A DNA stretch of 12,162 bases from Thermogutta sp. (GTDB lineage: Bacteria; Planctomycetota; Planctomycetia; Pirellulales; Thermoguttaceae): positions 1 to 12,162 of the forward strand of contig JAAZNR010000306.1 in NCBI GenBank assembly GCA_012798155.1, read 5' to 3'. The translations under genes were made by a program, and so were the position numbers. A model generated the notes under the pieces. The model saw nothing but the letters and a program-made list of their open reading frames with translations. It was not told the origin of the DNA and did not search any database. Positions 1 through 6,354 of the stretch are shown one piece after another (within the stretch, counting starts at the first letter, position 1; every line of letters starts with the position of its first letter).

Positions 1-167
1 AAATGGTCCAGCAGCTCTCGCGGCAGATGATGAGCAGCCCGGAGGCCCTGCTATCCCGCCAAAAGAAGGGTACGGGCAAGCGACTGGGGTCGGCGGAAAA
101 GGCGGCTTTACGGAAACAAAGGGAACGAGAACTGCGGCGGCGCAAGCGCGAAAAGAAAAAAAAGTGA
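1..167 (+). CDS. ffh: Signal recognition particle protein Ffh, C-terminal tail (5' truncated)
   Basis: Only the last ~54 codons are in the window; the reading frame (codons from position 3) is open to the left edge and stops at TGA 165-167. The visible peptide begins with a Met/Gln-rich stretch (MVQQLSRQMMSS) of the kind that ends the Ffh M domain, followed by a very basic Lys/Arg tail ending in KREKKKK. Ffh is the SRP GTPase that binds signal peptides and 4.5S/SRP RNA and delivers ribosomes to FtsY. Neither the GTPase domain nor the conserved M-domain helices are visible, so the call depends mostly on position: ffh directly precedes rpsP-trmD-rplS in many bacteria. The basic tail could add RNA contacts (inference). 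An unrelated basic C-terminus cannot be excluded. Confidence 0.6.
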   Translation, partial: MVQQLSRQMMSSPEALLSRQKKGTGKRLGSAEKAALRKQRERELRRRKREKKKK

Positions 168-284
168 AATCCGCGCGTGGGCGCAGCCCCCGCCGGGAAA
201 GCCGTTTGCGGTGCAACCTCTGCACTGCTATTGATTGCGGCAACATCCGCGGCCGGCTATTGGCTGCTGTGCTCCGCTTGCTAG

Positions 285-313
285 ACCGCAAACGCCCCCG
301 CTGGGCGGTTTTT
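285..313 (+). terminator. Possible rho-independent terminator after ffh
   Basis: A GC hairpin (CGCCC at 293-297, 5-nt loop, GGGCG at 303-307) is followed by G and five T residues at 309-313. An alternative fold pairs ACCGC 285-289 with GCGGT 305-309. It sits 120 bp beyond the ffh stop. The stem is short, so termination strength is uncertain. Confidence 0.45.
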
Positions 314-337
314 CCCGGTTGGACCGGCCTCCGGTCA

Positions 338-366
338 TTGCAAGTTTTCACGCGATTCGTAAGAAT
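338..366 (+). promoter_or_regulatory. Candidate sigma70-type promoter upstream of rpsP
   Basis: TTGCAA (338-343) is followed by a 17-nt spacer and AAGAAT (361-366), each matching 4 of 6 consensus bases. It lies just past the possible terminator and would give an rpsP leader of about 205 nt. The rest of 168-579 shows no convincing coding sequence. Planctomycete promoter consensus is poorly known to me, so this is weak. Confidence 0.25.
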
Positions 367-579
367 AGAGGTTCGCTTCAGGAGGATGGGCGCGGATATT
401 CTCACCGCGGGTTGCCGCGGCGGGTGATCGCATAGGCCGGGCGAATCGCCGACGGCCTCGGTTCATCGGATCGGTTGCTCGGCCCAGCGTCGATATTTCT
501 CGGGAAATGGACTGCGGGGTCGAGGGCGTCGGCGTAACCGTAGCGACGGATTCCAGGAGTTCCAAAAGGAGATAGGTTC

Positions 580-999
580 GTGGCAGTTCGCATCCGCATG
601 AAGAAAATGGGCAGAAAGCATCGCCCGTTCTTCCGAATCTGTGCTACCGATGCCCGATCGCCGCGAGACGGGCGGGTCATCGAAGAGTTGGGGACCTACG
701 ATCCGATGATTCCGGAAACGGATGCTCGCGTCACGTTGAATGGCGAACGCATTCAGTATTGGCTCGGCGTAGGCGCGCAGCCCAGCGAGAAGGTCGCCGT
801 GTTGATCAAGAAATACGGCCCCAACGGGACGCATCTGCAACAGCAGAAAGAGGCGGTCGAACGCTTGCAGCAAAAGCGCGCCACGCGCCGCGCGGCGGCA
901 CAGCAGGCGGCGGCCCTGGCCGGGCGGCGCAAAGCCCTCCGCGAAGGAACCGAGGAAGAGGCCGACTCCGCGCCCGCTGAAGAGGGTTACACCGACTGA
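580..999 (+). CDS. rpsP: 30S ribosomal protein S16
   Basis: The 139-residue product begins AVRIRMKKMGRKHRPFFRI and continues through ARSPRDGRVIEELGTYDP, the classic S16 signature, with the domain complete by about residue 85. S16 is a 16S rRNA-binding protein needed for 30S assembly. The start is GTG at 580, preceded by AAAAGGAGAT (GGAG 8 nt upstream), and no better ATG precedes the conserved N-terminus. Typical S16 is 80-90 residues; here a ~50-residue extension follows, first Gln/Arg/Ala-rich and helical-looking (about 87-120), then acidic (EGTEEEADSAPAEEGYTD). trmD starts 11 nt after the stop, so the two are almost certainly co-transcribed and perhaps translationally coupled. The usual intervening gene rimM is absent. 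Confidence 0.96.
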   Translation: MAVRIRMKKMGRKHRPFFRICATDARSPRDGRVIEELGTYDPMIPETDARVTLNGERIQYWLGVGAQPSEKVAVLIKKYGPNGTHLQQQKEAVERLQQKRATRRAAAQQAAALAGRRKALREGTEEEADSAPAEEGYTD

Positions 1000-1010
1000 G
1001 CGGACCGGCT

Positions 1011-1922
1011 ATGCGGATCGACGTCTTGACGCTTTTCCCGGAAATGTTCCGCGGTTTTCTCGAGGAAAGCGTCTTGGCCAAGGCGATCGATCGCGGGTTG
1101 ATCCGGGTCGTCCTCCACAATATCCGTGCATGGAGTCACGATCCGAAGCATCACAAGGTCGATGATCGGCCGTTCGGCGGGGGGCCGGGCATGGTGCTGA
1201 TGGCCCCGCCCGTGGTCGAGTGCGTCGAGGCGGTTCAGGCTCAAGCCGAGGCCGGGCATCTGGTCTTGCTTACGCCGCAGGGAAGACGATTGACGCAAGA
1301 GGTCGTGGAGGAGCTTTCGCGCTACCCACGCTTGCTGCTGCTGTGTGGGAGATATGAGGGTTTCGACGAACGCGTGCGGCTGATTTTGCGGCCGGATGAA
1401 ATATCCATCGGGGATTACGTGCTGAGCGGCGGCGAAGTGCCGGCCATGGCCGTCATCGAGGCCGTCTCGCGGCTGATTCCCGGGGTATTGGGCGATGAAG
1501 AGAGTTGCCGGCGCGATTCCTTTTCCGGCCCGGATCGGTTGCTGGATCACGCCCAGTACACGCGGCCCAGGGGCTACCGGGGGCATGAGGTGCCGGCGGT
1601 GCTGTTGAGCGGAAATCACACCGCCGTCGCGAGGTGGCGATTGCAGGACAGCAGGGCACGTACGGAGAGCCGCCGAGCAACCTCGGCCCGGGACGCCTCA
1701 GCCGCGGAGTCCATCGGCACGACTGACATGACTGACATGACTGGCGCAACAAAGATTACTGAGATTACTGACGCGACCGACATGCCTGGCGGGACCGACA
1801 TGACTCGCATGACTGACATGGTTAACACGACCGGCATCACTGACATCACCGGAACCGCCGACACCGCCAAATACGGCGGCACGAAGGCGAACGGCGAGAG
1901 CCGGGCGGGAAACGGGGAATAG
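1011..1922 (+). CDS. trmD: tRNA (guanine-N1-)-methyltransferase TrmD with repeat-derived C-terminal tail
   Basis: TrmD methylates G37 of tRNAs reading codons that start with C, using SAM, and prevents +1 frameshifting. The SPOUT-fold domain is intact: MRIDVLTLFPEMF at the N-terminus, FGGGPGMV (55-62), LLTPQGRRL (86-94), LLCGRYEGFDERV (110-122), the SIGDYVLSGGE knot loop (132-142) and DSF (169-171), whose Asp matches the catalytic Asp169 of E. coli. The C-terminal helix (RWRLQDSRARTESRR) corresponds to the usual RWRxxQSLxRTxxRRP, after which normal proteins end or carry a short helix. Here about 80 extra residues follow, including sixteen Thr-Asp-Met-like tripeptides (238-285) encoded by a 9-bp tandem repeat. 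The tail is unlike TrmD and probably arose by loss of the ancestral stop or repeat insertion. No strong Shine-Dalgarno sequence precedes ATG 1011; the 11-nt gap after rpsP suggests coupling. Confidence 0.95.
   Translation: MRIDVLTLFPEMFRGFLEESVLAKAIDRGLIRVVLHNIRAWSHDPKHHKVDDRPFGGGPGMVLMAPPVVECVEAVQAQAEAGHLVLLTPQGRRLTQEVVEELSRYPRLLLLCGRYEGFDERVRLILRPDEISIGDYVLSGGEVPAMAVIEAVSRLIPGVLGDEESCRRDSFSGPDRLLDHAQYTRPRGYRGHEVPAVLLSGNHTAVARWRLQDSRARTESRRATSARDASAAESIGTTDMTDMTGATKITEITDATDMPGGTDMTRMTDMVNTTGITDITGTADTAKYGGTKANGESRAGNGE
1722..1865 (+). repeat. 9-bp tandem repeat, 16 units, in frame at the 3' end of trmD
   Basis: Sixteen consecutive 9-bp units with consensus AC(T/C)GACATG run without indels. 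Five units (1, 2, 7, 9 and 11) match the consensus exactly and the others are diverged. The frame matches trmD, giving units such as TDM, TDM, TGA, TKI, TEI, TDA, TDM, PGG, TDM, TRM; Thr opens 13 of 16. The repeat sits beyond the catalytic domain. The exact 9-nt phase keeps the trmD frame open. Confidence 0.9.
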
Positions 1923-1989
1923 CACACATTTTCGCGGAATCGGAACGCGTGTCGGATTCATACTTCGCCGGCCGGCGGTGCCCAGGCAT

Positions 1990-2027
1990 GAGTCCGGCGC
2001 ATCGACGAGAGTCCGGCGCATTGACGA
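1990..2027 (+). repeat. 19-bp tandem duplication upstream of rplS
   Basis: Two adjacent 19-bp units (1990-2008 and 2009-2027) begin GAGTCCGGCGCAT and differ at one base (C/T). They end immediately before the rplS ribosome-binding site AGAAGG (2029-2034), so they lie in the trmD-rplS leader. No gene is visible between 1923 and 2039. Confidence 0.85.
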
Positions 2028-2039
2028 GAGAAGGTAGCC

Positions 2040-2474
2040 ATGAATAAGCGGGAATTGATCGAAGCGGTCGAGCAGCCGTGCCTGAAAAGCGAAGTACCCT
2101 ACTTCGAGGTGGGCGACACCGTCGATGTCCACTGCCGCATCGTGGAAGGCAATAACGAGCGCATCCAGATCTTCAACGGCGTGGTCATCGCGCGGAGCGG
2201 TTCCGGCACACGGGAGATGTTCACCGTCCGCCGGATCGTGCAGGGAGAGGGCGTGGAACGCAAGTTCCCCTTGCACTCGCCGCTTATCGCCAAGATCGAA
2301 GTCAAGCGGGCGGCCATCGTGCGGCGGGCCAAGCTGTATTACCTCCGCGACCGCATCGGGAAGGCCGTGCGCCTGCAGGAGCGTCGCCCCGATCAGATGA
2401 AAAAGCGGCAGAACCGCGAGGCCGCCTGGTATCGCAAGCAGGCCGCCAGGGCACAGCGGCAGTCCGGAGCGTGA
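2040..2474 (+). CDS. rplS: 50S ribosomal protein L19
   Basis: L19 lies at the 30S-50S interface and contacts 23S rRNA. The 144-residue product carries the family signature across its length: [35 protein letters not shown] (about 23-56), then [23 protein letters not shown] and the basic end [22 protein letters not shown]. Typical L19 is about 115 residues; a ~28-residue basic, Gln/Arg/Ala-rich tail extends beyond. The ATG at 2040 has AGAAGG with a 5-nt spacer. The gene closes the rpsP-trmD-rplS block, and the 117-nt gap after trmD contains the 19-bp duplication. Assignment is secure; a role for the tail is unknown. Confidence 0.96.
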   Translation: MNKRELIEAVEQPCLKSEVPYFEVGDTVDVHCRIVEGNNERIQIFNGVVIARSGSGTREMFTVRRIVQGEGVERKFPLHSPLIAKIEVKRAAIVRRAKLYYLRDRIGKAVRLQERRPDQMKKRQNREAAWYRKQAARAQRQSGA

Positions 2475-2616
2475 TCGTCCCCTCCGCCGTGTTCCGAAGC
2501 GGTCGCGGCGAAGCGATGTTCAGCTGGGATGCCAACCCCCAAACCGTTGATTGGTGGGACAAGATCCCGATGACCAATCCTGAAGGAGGATGAACCCTCT
2601 TCCGAGGGATTTGAGA

Positions 2617-3156
2617 ATGCCCCTTCCTTTCGCGTTTGCCGGCGTGCGGTCCTCCCGTTGCCGGCGAACGCCTTTTTTTAGGCGCGTGCGAAACGCATTG
2701 GGCCGATTGCGATCGTGGCTCGCTGATCGGCTATCCGGCACCGGCGGAAAACGCTCCCCTGCCACGGATGAGCCGCACGCTGATCACTTGGAGGTGGGAC
2801 GCCGCGGGGAAAGCGCGGCCGCCGCCCATCTGACCTCCTTGGGGTATCGCGTGCTGTTTCGAAACGTCCGCATCGCCGGCGGCGAGCTGGACATCGTCGC
2901 CCTGCATGGAAAAACGGTCGTCTTCGTCGAGGTCAAGAGCCGGATCGGGGAATCGGCCACGGCTTGGGAGCGGGTGGACGAAAAGAAGCGGCGATCGCTG
3001 CTGCGGGCGGCCCAAGCCTTCGTTCGGCAAAAGAACTTGCAAGGCTCGACTTACCGCTTCGATGTCGTCACAGTGTGCCGGCCGTCCCACGATTCGGCCG
3101 ATGCACCGGTGGTTCGGGTCTATCGCAACGCCTTCTCCGATGAGCGAGACGGCTGA
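2617..3156 (+). CDS. yraN: YraN (UPF0102) family endonuclease-fold protein
   Basis: The C-terminal two-thirds match the UPF0102/YraN family: GRRGESAAAAHLTSLGYRVLFRNVR, then GGELDIVAL and VVFVEVKSR, which form the E-x-D ... E-x-K core of a PD-(D/E)XK nuclease fold, then AVDEKKRR-like ERVDEKKRRSLLRAAQAF and RFDVVTV. Its biochemical role is not well settled; related proteins are linked to DNA processing. A ~50-residue basic N-terminal extension precedes the domain. Start choice: ATG 2590 abuts AGGAGG (2584-2589) with no spacer, so I prefer the in-frame ATG 2617, which has GAGGGA at 2604-2609; the longer form would add nine residues. The gene follows rplS by 142 nt, and its 3' end overlaps the convergent transporter gene by 37 bp. 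The rplS-yraN gap holds no other gene I can see. Confidence 0.85.
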   Translation: MPLPFAFAGVRSSRCRRTPFFRRVRNALGRLRSWLADRLSGTGGKRSPATDEPHADHLEVGRRGESAAAAHLTSLGYRVLFRNVRIAGGELDIVALHGKTVVFVEVKSRIGESATAWERVDEKKRRSLLRAAQAFVRQKNLQGSTYRFDVVTVCRPSHDSADAPVVRVYRNAFSDERDG

Positions 3157-4055
3157 CGTGCCGCGGCGTGAGCCTCCCCCTCCAGTCGCCGGGGCGTCCG
3201 CGCGCTCAGGAGTTCGCAAACCACGTACCGCAAGAACAGCCCGGTCAGGATGAGGCCGGCGCCGCACAATGTCCACCAGGCGGGCCGCTCCCCCCAGACC
3301 AGGAAGGCCCAGACAGGGCTGAGGATGGGTTCCGTCAAGGCAATGGCCACGGCCTCTTGGCTGGAGACGACCCGCAATCCGCGGGACAGAAGGATATAGG
3401 GCGCCGCCATCTGCAGGCCGCCGAAGGCCGCCAGCCAGAGGAGTTGTTTGGCGTCGGGCAAGATGCCCAGCCGCAGGACGACCGGGACCAGCAAGACCGC
3501 GGCCGCCGCATGATTGACCGCCGTAAGCCAAACGGCGTTCTCGTCGCGGAGCTGTCGCAGGGTCACGACGACCCCGGCATAGAAGACGCCGGAAAGGACG
3601 CCGCAGAGGACGCCGATTCGCGAGCCGGTCGCGCCGCCGCCCAGCTCGCAGCCCAGAATCAAAAGAACGCCCAGGATGGCGCAGACGAGCGGCACGGCGT
3701 CCTTGCGCTCCATGGGTTCGCGGAAGATCGAGAGCGTTGCCAGGAGGACCCAGAAGGGGGCCAGGTTCTGCAACCAGATGGCATTGGCAGCCGTGCTGCG
3801 CACCATCGCCGTCAGAAATGTCACGTTCATGCCGGCGAAGCACAGGACCATGGGGACCAGCAGAGGCCGAAACCGCGCCCCGCGGACGCCGGGCAGCAGG
3901 ATCAGCGCCGCGAAAAACGCCCGCCAGAACGCGAAGATCAAGCCCCGCCATTCTTGCGGCCAGTCGGCGAAGAAATCCGCCTTGGCGAAGATGCCGCTGG
4001 AACTCCACAAGACGGCGGCCGCCAGGACGCTGAGCCGTCCCATCGTCTTGGTCAT
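3120..4055 (-). CDS. EamA/DMT superfamily membrane transporter
   Basis: A ~311-residue hydrophobic protein with about ten membrane segments in the duplicated EamA arrangement. The N-terminal half opens with LSVLAAAVLWSSSGIFAK and includes FWRAFFAALILLP and ANAIWLQNLAPFWVLLA; the second half includes GVLCGVLSGVFYAGVVVTL, SSQEAVAIALTEPILSPVWAFLVWGE and GAGLILTGLFL. The family exports or imports small metabolites across the inner membrane; the substrate cannot be read from sequence. The start at 4055 has GGAGG with a 7-nt spacer and forms an ATGA overlap with the apbE stop, so translation is probably coupled and the genes form an operon. RibN riboflavin importers belong to this superfamily, so with apbE upstream a flavin substrate is a reasonable hypothesis. 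The C-terminus (RTPRRLEGEAHAAARQ...) is soluble and overlaps yraN antisense. Confidence 0.9.
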   Translation of the reverse strand: MTKTMGRLSVLAAAVLWSSSGIFAKADFFADWPQEWRGLIFAFWRAFFAALILLPGVRGARFRPLLVPMVLCFAGMNVTFLTAMVRSTAANAIWLQNLAPFWVLLATLSIFREPMERKDAVPLVCAILGVLLILGCELGGGATGSRIGVLCGVLSGVFYAGVVVTLRQLRDENAVWLTAVNHAAAAVLLVPVVLRLGILPDAKQLLWLAAFGGLQMAAPYILLSRGLRVVSSQEAVAIALTEPILSPVWAFLVWGERPAWWTLCGAGLILTGLFLRYVVCELLSARTPRRLEGEAHAAARQPSRSSEKALR

Positions 4056-5182
4056 GGCGTCGCCTCCGCGGCGGGGACGCGACTTTCTCCGGCGAGCGCC
4101 GGCCAACGTCGGGATCGATAAACGGCCGTCTTTCCGTCTTCCGACTGGAGGATCAAAGCGGCGGTATCCGCCAGTGCGTCGATGAGCGGCAAGCCGGCCT
4201 CCGGGCCGAGTACGCTGATCGCCGTGGCCCAGGCGTCGGCCGCAGCTCCCGTGGGCGCGATGACCATGACCTCACGGGGCGTCGTGATGCCCAATCCGGT
4301 CTTGGGGTCGAGAATGTGCGAGTAGCGCACGCCCTCGATAATCACGAATCGGTAGCGGTCGCCGGAGGTCGCCGTGCCGCAATTGCGCAGGCAGGTGAAA
4401 AGACTCGGCGGCCGGTCCGGCTCCGGGGGGGCGACGGCGACGATCCAACCCTCGCGGCCGGGCGGGGGATCGCCCAATCCGATGTCGCCCCCCAAATCCA
4501 CCAGGGCGCGAGGGACGCCGTTTTCCCGCAACACTTGCAGGGCTGCGTCCACGGCATAGCCCTTGGCGATCGCCCCGAAGTCCAGCCGCATCCCCGGCGC
4601 GGTCAATTCCACGGTACGACCGTCCGCGTCCAGGCGAAGCTTGTCGAACCCTACTGCGCGGCGAGCCTCTTCGAATCGCCAAGCGGGAGGCAGTTCCCGC
4701 AAGGTCCTGGCGCGGCGCCACAGCCGGATCAACGGCCCCAAAGTCACGTCGAACGCGCCGCCGCTTTGTCGCGAAATCTCCAGGCTGAGGGAGAGCAGCT
4801 CCCACAGGTCGGGGCTGACGGGCACGGCAAGACGCCGGCCGGCCGTCTCGCATAGCCGCCTGACCTCGCTATCCTCTTGGTAATCGCTGAAAACGGCGTT
4901 CAGCTCGCGGATGCGAGAGGCCGCTTGCCGGCACGCCGCGGTCGCGTGTTCCGCTGATGCGTGATAGCACACGATCCGCAGCGGGGCGGCCATCTCCTCC
5001 CCTTCCCAAACCACGCGCTGCAAGCCGTCGCCCGGCAACGGATCGTCGGCTCGGCTCCGGGCAGCCGCCGGGGAGGCGGCGGCCTCCGCCTTCAACGGGG
5101 GAGCGCCAACGCCGCCGGATTCGCCGCGAGCAACGGTCCCGGCAGACAACAACAGTAGCAGCACCAAGACCGCCCTTCGCAT
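4052..5182 (-). CDS. apbE: FAD:protein FMN transferase (ApbE family), exported
   Basis: ApbE cleaves FAD and attaches FMN through a phosphoester bond to Ser/Thr of periplasmic or membrane redox proteins such as NqrB/NqrC and RnfG. The 376-residue product shows the family motifs in order: GGAFDVTLGPLIRLW (141-155), LDFGAIAKGYAVD (200-212), ALVDLGGDIGLG (226-237), YSHILDPKTG (287-296) and AADAWATAISVLG (314-326), the last carrying the Mg-binding Asp/Thr. MRRAVLVLLLLLSAGTVARG is a Sec signal peptide without a lipobox, so a periplasmic location is expected. The frame is open further upstream to 5383, but the signal peptide fixes the likely start at ATG 5182; no clear Shine-Dalgarno sequence precedes it. 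Its stop overlaps the start of the downstream transporter. No flavinylation target gene is in view. Confidence 0.93.
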   Translation of the reverse strand: MRRAVLVLLLLLSAGTVARGESGGVGAPPLKAEAAASPAAARSRADDPLPGDGLQRVVWEGEEMAAPLRIVCYHASAEHATAACRQAASRIRELNAVFSDYQEDSEVRRLCETAGRRLAVPVSPDLWELLSLSLEISRQSGGAFDVTLGPLIRLWRRARTLRELPPAWRFEEARRAVGFDKLRLDADGRTVELTAPGMRLDFGAIAKGYAVDAALQVLRENGVPRALVDLGGDIGLGDPPPGREGWIVAVAPPEPDRPPSLFTCLRNCGTATSGDRYRFVIIEGVRYSHILDPKTGLGITTPREVMVIAPTGAAADAWATAISVLGPEAGLPLIDALADTAALILQSEDGKTAVYRSRRWPALAGESRVPAAEATP

Positions 5183-5374
5183 TGGCCGAAGCCGCGCGAG
5201 CCGCCAAGCATGCGGCGAAAAACACCACGGCTTTCCAGGAGGGTCACCGCCGCGGGCAACTCCTGTTCGGGTGCATGCGGAGAGCTTGGTGAATGCGGAT
5301 TGCTTATAGGGGTGAAGAAGCATGAGGCGAACTCGGCTGGACAATAGACGGCGAACAGCCCGGTGCGGACGCCG

Positions 5375-5420
5375 GACCCGCAATTCACTTCATCATCGAC
5401 CCGCAATTTACCTTATCATC
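5375..5420. repeat. 23-bp tandem duplication
   Basis: Two adjacent 23-bp units (5375-5397, 5398-5420) both begin GACCCGCAATT and end ATCATC, with three mismatches. They lie upstream of apbE (minus strand), about 195 bp from its start. Confidence 0.85.
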
Positions 5421-5479
5421 CTTGAAGGAGGGGCGATGGGGCAAGGCAGGCCGGGTGCGGCTGAAACGGGGTCGCGGGA

Positions 5480-5624
5480 CGTCCACGGCCTTCGTTCCGC
5501 CACGACTCCAGCCACCCGGTGCGGTTTCCAGCACGCATTCTCGAGCCGCCGGCGTGAGCCGGCGGTGGATGCCCCGCCAAGACCCGCGTCCGGGGGCATC
5601 GTTCCGCCACAACTCCAGCCACCC
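5480..5624. repeat. Direct repeats 107 bp apart enclosing a GC palindrome
   Basis: Copies at 5480-5517 and 5587-5624 share CGTTCCGCCAC(G/A)ACTCCAGCCACCC almost exactly and are recognisably similar for about 13 bp further left. Between them lies a perfect 8-bp stem, CCGCCGGC (5546-5553) and GCCGGCGG (5558-5565), with loop GTGA. This looks like an intergenic repeat family rather than coding sequence. Confidence 0.7.
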
Positions 5625-5746
5625 CGCCGATCCGCGACGATTTCGCCGCCTTCACCGTGTAGCTCTGCCAAGGGCGGTCAAATCGCTCGCGGTACTCGCT
5701 CCCCGTGCGATGACCTTCCCGATAGTGCCGCCCCCTTACCCTGAGT

Positions 5747-5784
5747 GATACAATGCCACGAATAGAATGCTGGATACAATGCCA
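5747..5784. repeat. 26-bp-spaced direct repeat GATACAATGCCA
   Basis: Exact 12-bp copies at 5747-5758 and 5773-5784 are 26 bp apart, suggesting a decayed tandem duplication. The second copy ends 8 bp left of the 166-bp element. Confidence 0.7.
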
Positions 5785-5792
5785 TGATGCAT

Positions 5793-5958
5793 CTGGACTT
5801 TTGCAAACTGCTCCCCTCTTCCTCAGGGAGAGGGGCAGTGGGTGACGGCTTGGTGAAGTTAGGCAATCACGGCAAGCCGTTTTCGCGCCTAATTGCCCGC
5901 ACCATAACCCTCTTCCAAGGCGGACGAGAACTTGTCAGGACAATTTGCAAAAGTCCAG
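5793..5958 (+). mobile_element. MITE-like 166-bp element, copy A
   Basis: The element starts CTGGACTTTTGCAAA (5793-5807) and ends with its perfect 15-bp inverted complement (5944-5958). It carries no ORF. A second copy of identical length lies at 10717-10882 in the same orientation; my manual alignment finds 14 substitutions and no gaps (about 92% identity). Inside are a 10-bp hairpin with one wobble pair (5813-5822/5826-5835, loop TCA), ACGG/CCGT around CAAG (5869-5880), and GGCAAT/ATTGCC arms (5862-5867/5892-5897). Flanks show no convincing target-site duplication. Miniature non-autonomous transposon is the best reading; a mobile structured repeat of another type is possible. Confidence 0.8.
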
Positions 5959-6037
5959 TAAAAAAGATGGAAACGCTGAGAACGCCGGCTGCCACGGCCG
6001 AACGGCCCAACCCTGCTTTCCACACCACGCAAACGCA

Positions 6038-6056
6038 CTGCCGGACAAGCCGGCAG
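6038..6056. repeat. GC-rich hairpin in intergenic DNA
   Basis: CTGCCGG (6038-6044), loop ACAAG, CCGGCAG (6050-6056): a perfect 7-bp stem not followed by T residues, so not an obvious terminator. It resembles the hairpin at 5546-5565 in core (CCGG...CCGG). Confidence 0.6.
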
Positions 6057-6282
6057 TGGCACCCGCGCGCCGATCCTTGCTCGCGTCATCGTCGACACCC
6101 CCTCGCAATTGGTAGTTTGTTGTCAGGGATTCCCAGTTCGCTCAACTTCAGACCACGGATACAAAATTCTTCTCATTCACACTGGTGGTTTCTTGCATTC
6201 CGGACCTTGGCGCGAATCGTCTGATGCACCCGCAGCGCTGCGCTGGGGACAAAACCGGCTTCCGCCGCATCGAGCCGATCGC

Positions 6283-6288
6283 TATACT
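6283..6288 (+). promoter_or_regulatory. Possible -10 box for the lipoprotein gene
   Basis: TATACT matches 5 of 6 consensus -10 bases and lies about 66 bp upstream of the chosen start. The hexamer 17 bp upstream (TTCCGC) is a poor -35, so this is tentative. Confidence 0.25.
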
Positions 6289-6354
6289 CGCTCGCCCCGA
6301 AAAATCCATCTGTAAAGCAACCCCCTGAAAGAAGGGTTGAAGGTGGCCGCAAGA

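Larger units (their letters stand above)
5183..6354. other. 1.17-kb gene-poor, repeat-rich intergenic region
   Basis: This stretch separates divergently read apbE (-) and the lipoprotein gene (+). It holds, in order: a 23-bp tandem duplication (5375-5420), a pair of ~38-bp direct repeats 107 bp apart flanking a GC hairpin (5480-5624), a 26-bp partial duplication (5747-5784), a 166-bp terminal-inverted-repeat element (5793-5958), a second GC hairpin (6038-6056) and a possible -10 box (6283). ATG 5436 has a good ribosome-binding site, but its 102-codon frame is made of the repeats and looks non-coding. I recognise no protein domain on either strand. Confidence 0.75.

Noticed and set aside
164..435. 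Short frames between ffh and rpsP
   Set aside because: Low-complexity Arg-rich peptides, no usable ribosome-binding site, and they run through the possible terminator and promoter.
2731..4008. 425-codon minus-strand frame overlapping the transporter and yraN
   Set aside because: It is Arg/Gly/Pro-rich, has no family signature and conflicts with two convincing genes in other frames.
5436..5744. 102-codon frame with a well-placed AAGGAGG and ATG
   Set aside because: The frame runs through the 107-bp-spaced repeats and GC palindrome, its composition is Arg/Pro/Ser-rich with no domain, and similar open frames exist in all six frames there. Probably a chance start in repeat DNA.
5793..5958. Possible target-site duplication flanking the 166-bp element
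   Set aside because: Bases beside copy A (GCAT / TAAA) and copy B (GTAA / CAGT) do not match directly, so I claim none.
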